53,795 nucleotides of DNA from JBCBKZ01 sp039026975 (GTDB taxonomy: Bacteria; Bacteroidota; Bacteroidia; J057), in NCBI GenBank assembly GCA_039026975.1, contig JBCCLI010000002.1:1-53795 (forward strand), written 5' to 3'. Both the position numbers and the translations under genes were made by a program. This document shows positions 52,655-53,795 of the stretch, piece by piece (the stretch's first letter is position 1; every line of letters begins with the position of its first letter). The notes below the pieces were generated by a model, which saw only the letters and a list, made by a program, of their open reading frames with translations, did no database searches and was not told the origin of the DNA.

Positions 52655-52684
52655 GAACGGGCCGTGAGAGCGGTTCGTTTTTTT
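52655..52684 (+). terminator. terminator of the DUF5723 operon, flanking the group II intron
   Basis: GAACGGGCCG (52655-52664) and CGGTTCGTTT (52671-52680) form a 10-bp stem with three G-T pairs and a 6-nt loop, followed by T. The T-run ends at 52684, and the intron 5' end GTGTG starts at the next base. Confidence 0.75.
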
Positions 52685-53795
52685 GTGTGCCAGGCATGTG
52701 CACTATCTATAGGGTTAAAGTCCCGAACGGGCCGAGTCAGAAAGGAACCGTTAGCGAAGCGCAAGGGTGTCTCTCGTGAGGGAGAATCTGAAGGCAGCGC
52801 GTAGCAAAAGCTGGTTTTGACGAACAGAAATCAGATACTAGGCATTCATTGTGGGTAATCTGGCAATAAACAGAGAAGCCCCAAAACTGACCCTAGACAA
52901 TGGGTGTAAATCTGGCAGAATCAGCGTGTAGATATTGTACTTACCCTTGGAGGTCTCAAACCCGAGAGGGGATGAGAAGTCAGCAGCGAGCATAGTACCT
53001 AGAGTTAAAATGCTCACGGGGAAGGCTCAAATCTCTGAGGAGCTGAAGTTTTTTTTTACAGGTGTAAAAGTCATGCGAACCACAGCCAAGAAGTACGGCA
53101 CTCAGTTGAACCTGCTAGAGGTAGGGGAGCTGGATGGTACTGACTCACGGTTAAGCGGTAGCGAGGTACACGCAGCTACGAGACAGGTGAGTGTGGAATG
53201 GCTTTCAGATTGTAAAAGAGCACGCAGTTCAAGTACAGAATTGATGAATCAGATAGCAGATTTATCAAATCTAAGCCGGGCCTGCCAGCGTGTGATCAGC
53301 CATGGGGGCTCCGGGGGTATAGACGGTATGTCCACAGGGGACTTGGGAAGGTGGTTTGCCAACCACTGGCGCGAGCTCCAATCATCGCTATTGGAAGGGA
53401 GCTATCAACCGAATGGCTTACGGGGAGTATCTATCCCCAAAGCTAGTGGGGGAGAACGTCAGTTGAGTATCCCCACGGTCAAGGACCGTATGGTTCAGCA
53501 AGCCATCTTACAGGTACTAAGTCCTCGCTACGAGCCGATATTTTCTGTGAACAGCTATGGCTTTCGCCCTGGCAAGGGAGCTCATGGAGCACTTGAGTCA
53601 GCAGGCAGGCAGATAGCCTCAGGGAAGCATTGGGTAATAGACCTGGATATATCAAAGTTCTTTGATGAGGTCAATCATGACCGGCTACTATGGAAGTTAA
53701 GTAGACGAATAGGAGATAGACGCGTATTGGAACTCATACATCGTTTTCTACGGTGTGGCTTACTAGGCAGAGGTCTAGAGAGCCAGCGCATCAAA
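52685..53795 (+). mobile_element. group II intron, 5' part (right end outside window)
   Basis: The element begins GTGTGCC (52685), matching the GUGYG 5' end of group II introns. About 390 nt of folded-looking ribozyme sequence precede the reverse-transcriptase gene; it includes several GC-rich hairpins and agcaaaagct at 52803-52812, whose A-rich loop could pair with the T-run 5' exon. The element lies exactly behind a terminator stem-loop plus T-run, the target preference known for bacterial class C group II introns, although the RNA class is not confirmed. Domains V-VI and the 3' end are outside the window. Confidence 0.85.
53073..53795 (+). CDS. ltrA: group II intron reverse transcriptase/maturase, N-terminal part
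   Basis: 241 N-terminal residues from ATG 53073 (MRTTAKKYGTQLNLLEVGEL) are in frame to the window edge; the C-terminus is missing. Reverse-transcriptase blocks seen are LSNLSRACQRVISHGGSGGIDGMS (about 66-87), GVSIPKASGGERQLSIPTVKDR (RT1, about 118-139), QQAILQVLSPRYEPIFSVNSYGFRPGKGAH (RT2, about 142-171) and VIDLDISKFFDEVNHDRLL (RT3, about 188-206, with the first metal-binding Asp). The catalytic YADD box and the maturase domain would lie beyond the edge. It encodes the splicing and retrohoming enzyme of the surrounding intron. Confidence 0.92.
   Translation, partial: MRTTAKKYGTQLNLLEVGELDGTDSRLSGSEVHAATRQVSVEWLSDCKRARSSSTELMNQIADLSNLSRACQRVISHGGSGGIDGMSTGDLGRWFANHWRELQSSLLEGSYQPNGLRGVSIPKASGGERQLSIPTVKDRMVQQAILQVLSPRYEPIFSVNSYGFRPGKGAHGALESAGRQIASGKHWVIDLDISKFFDEVNHDRLLWKLSRRIGDRRVLELIHRFLRCGLLGRGLESQRIK

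Overview
The window looks like chromosomal DNA of a Bacteroidota bacterium, most likely a cytophagal (gliding, polymer-degrading) lineage. The reasons are a giant surface protein ending in a type-B T9SS / gliding-motility C-terminal domain, a FecI-type sigma / FecR / STN-TonB receptor trio, an all-in-one sugar-transferase / Wzc / flippase exopolysaccharide locus, many Bacteroidota-style lipoproteins and a DUF5723 protein, and promoter boxes resembling the Bacteroidota TAnnTTTG -7 element. No rRNA, tRNA or CRISPR array was recognised. The order-level assignment is an inference.

Layout. 1-3306: housekeeping genes (3' part of cysS off the left edge, mogA, lgt and a DUF192 lipoprotein). 3307-4001: no convincing gene. 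4002-12420: an aldo/keto reductase, a large BNR/Asp-box propeller protein and, facing it, a sigma factor - FecR anti-sigma - TonB receptor operon without a SusD partner. 12421-12911: a non-coding stretch with a possible small structured RNA and tandem terminators. 12912-28462: a long exopolysaccharide locus. It encodes a polymerase/ligase-like membrane protein, a methyltransferase, five glycosyltransferases, a previously unlisted 44-residue membrane peptide, a flippase, an initiating sugar transferase, an acyltransferase, a half-length TolC-like protein and a Wzc-like co-polymerase. A convergent Hpt gene and a single-domain response regulator lie in its middle, where a perfect TACCGATTA-N12-TACCGATTA direct repeat precedes the second half.

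28644-42499: single genes in mixed orientation, often overlapping tail to tail: DPP-IV peptidase, FabH, a Do/HtrA protease, an LVIVD-like lipoprotein, a YggS-type PLP protein, a small unknown protein, an alpha/beta hydrolase, a sulfatase lipoprotein, a rhomboid protease, a cyclic-nucleotide-gated potassium channel, a secreted papain-like protease and a second HtrA-like protease that lacks a signal peptide. 42780-52625: surface genes: the 1859-residue T9SS cargo protein, a membrane-anchored protein with a T9SS-tail-like end, a large lipoprotein and a DUF5723 protein. 52685-53795: the 5' part of a group II intron with its reverse transcriptase, running off the right edge and inserted directly behind a terminator.

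The most interesting part is the middle of the exopolysaccharide locus. It combines a phosphorelay (Hpt + receiver), a sugar transferase whose N-terminal domain looks like a phosphorylation-dead receiver, a Wzc with a degenerate kinase domain, a single-repeat TolC in place of a recognisable Wza, and LytTR-like direct repeats in front. Together these suggest an unusual way of switching and exporting a polysaccharide. This reading is inferential.
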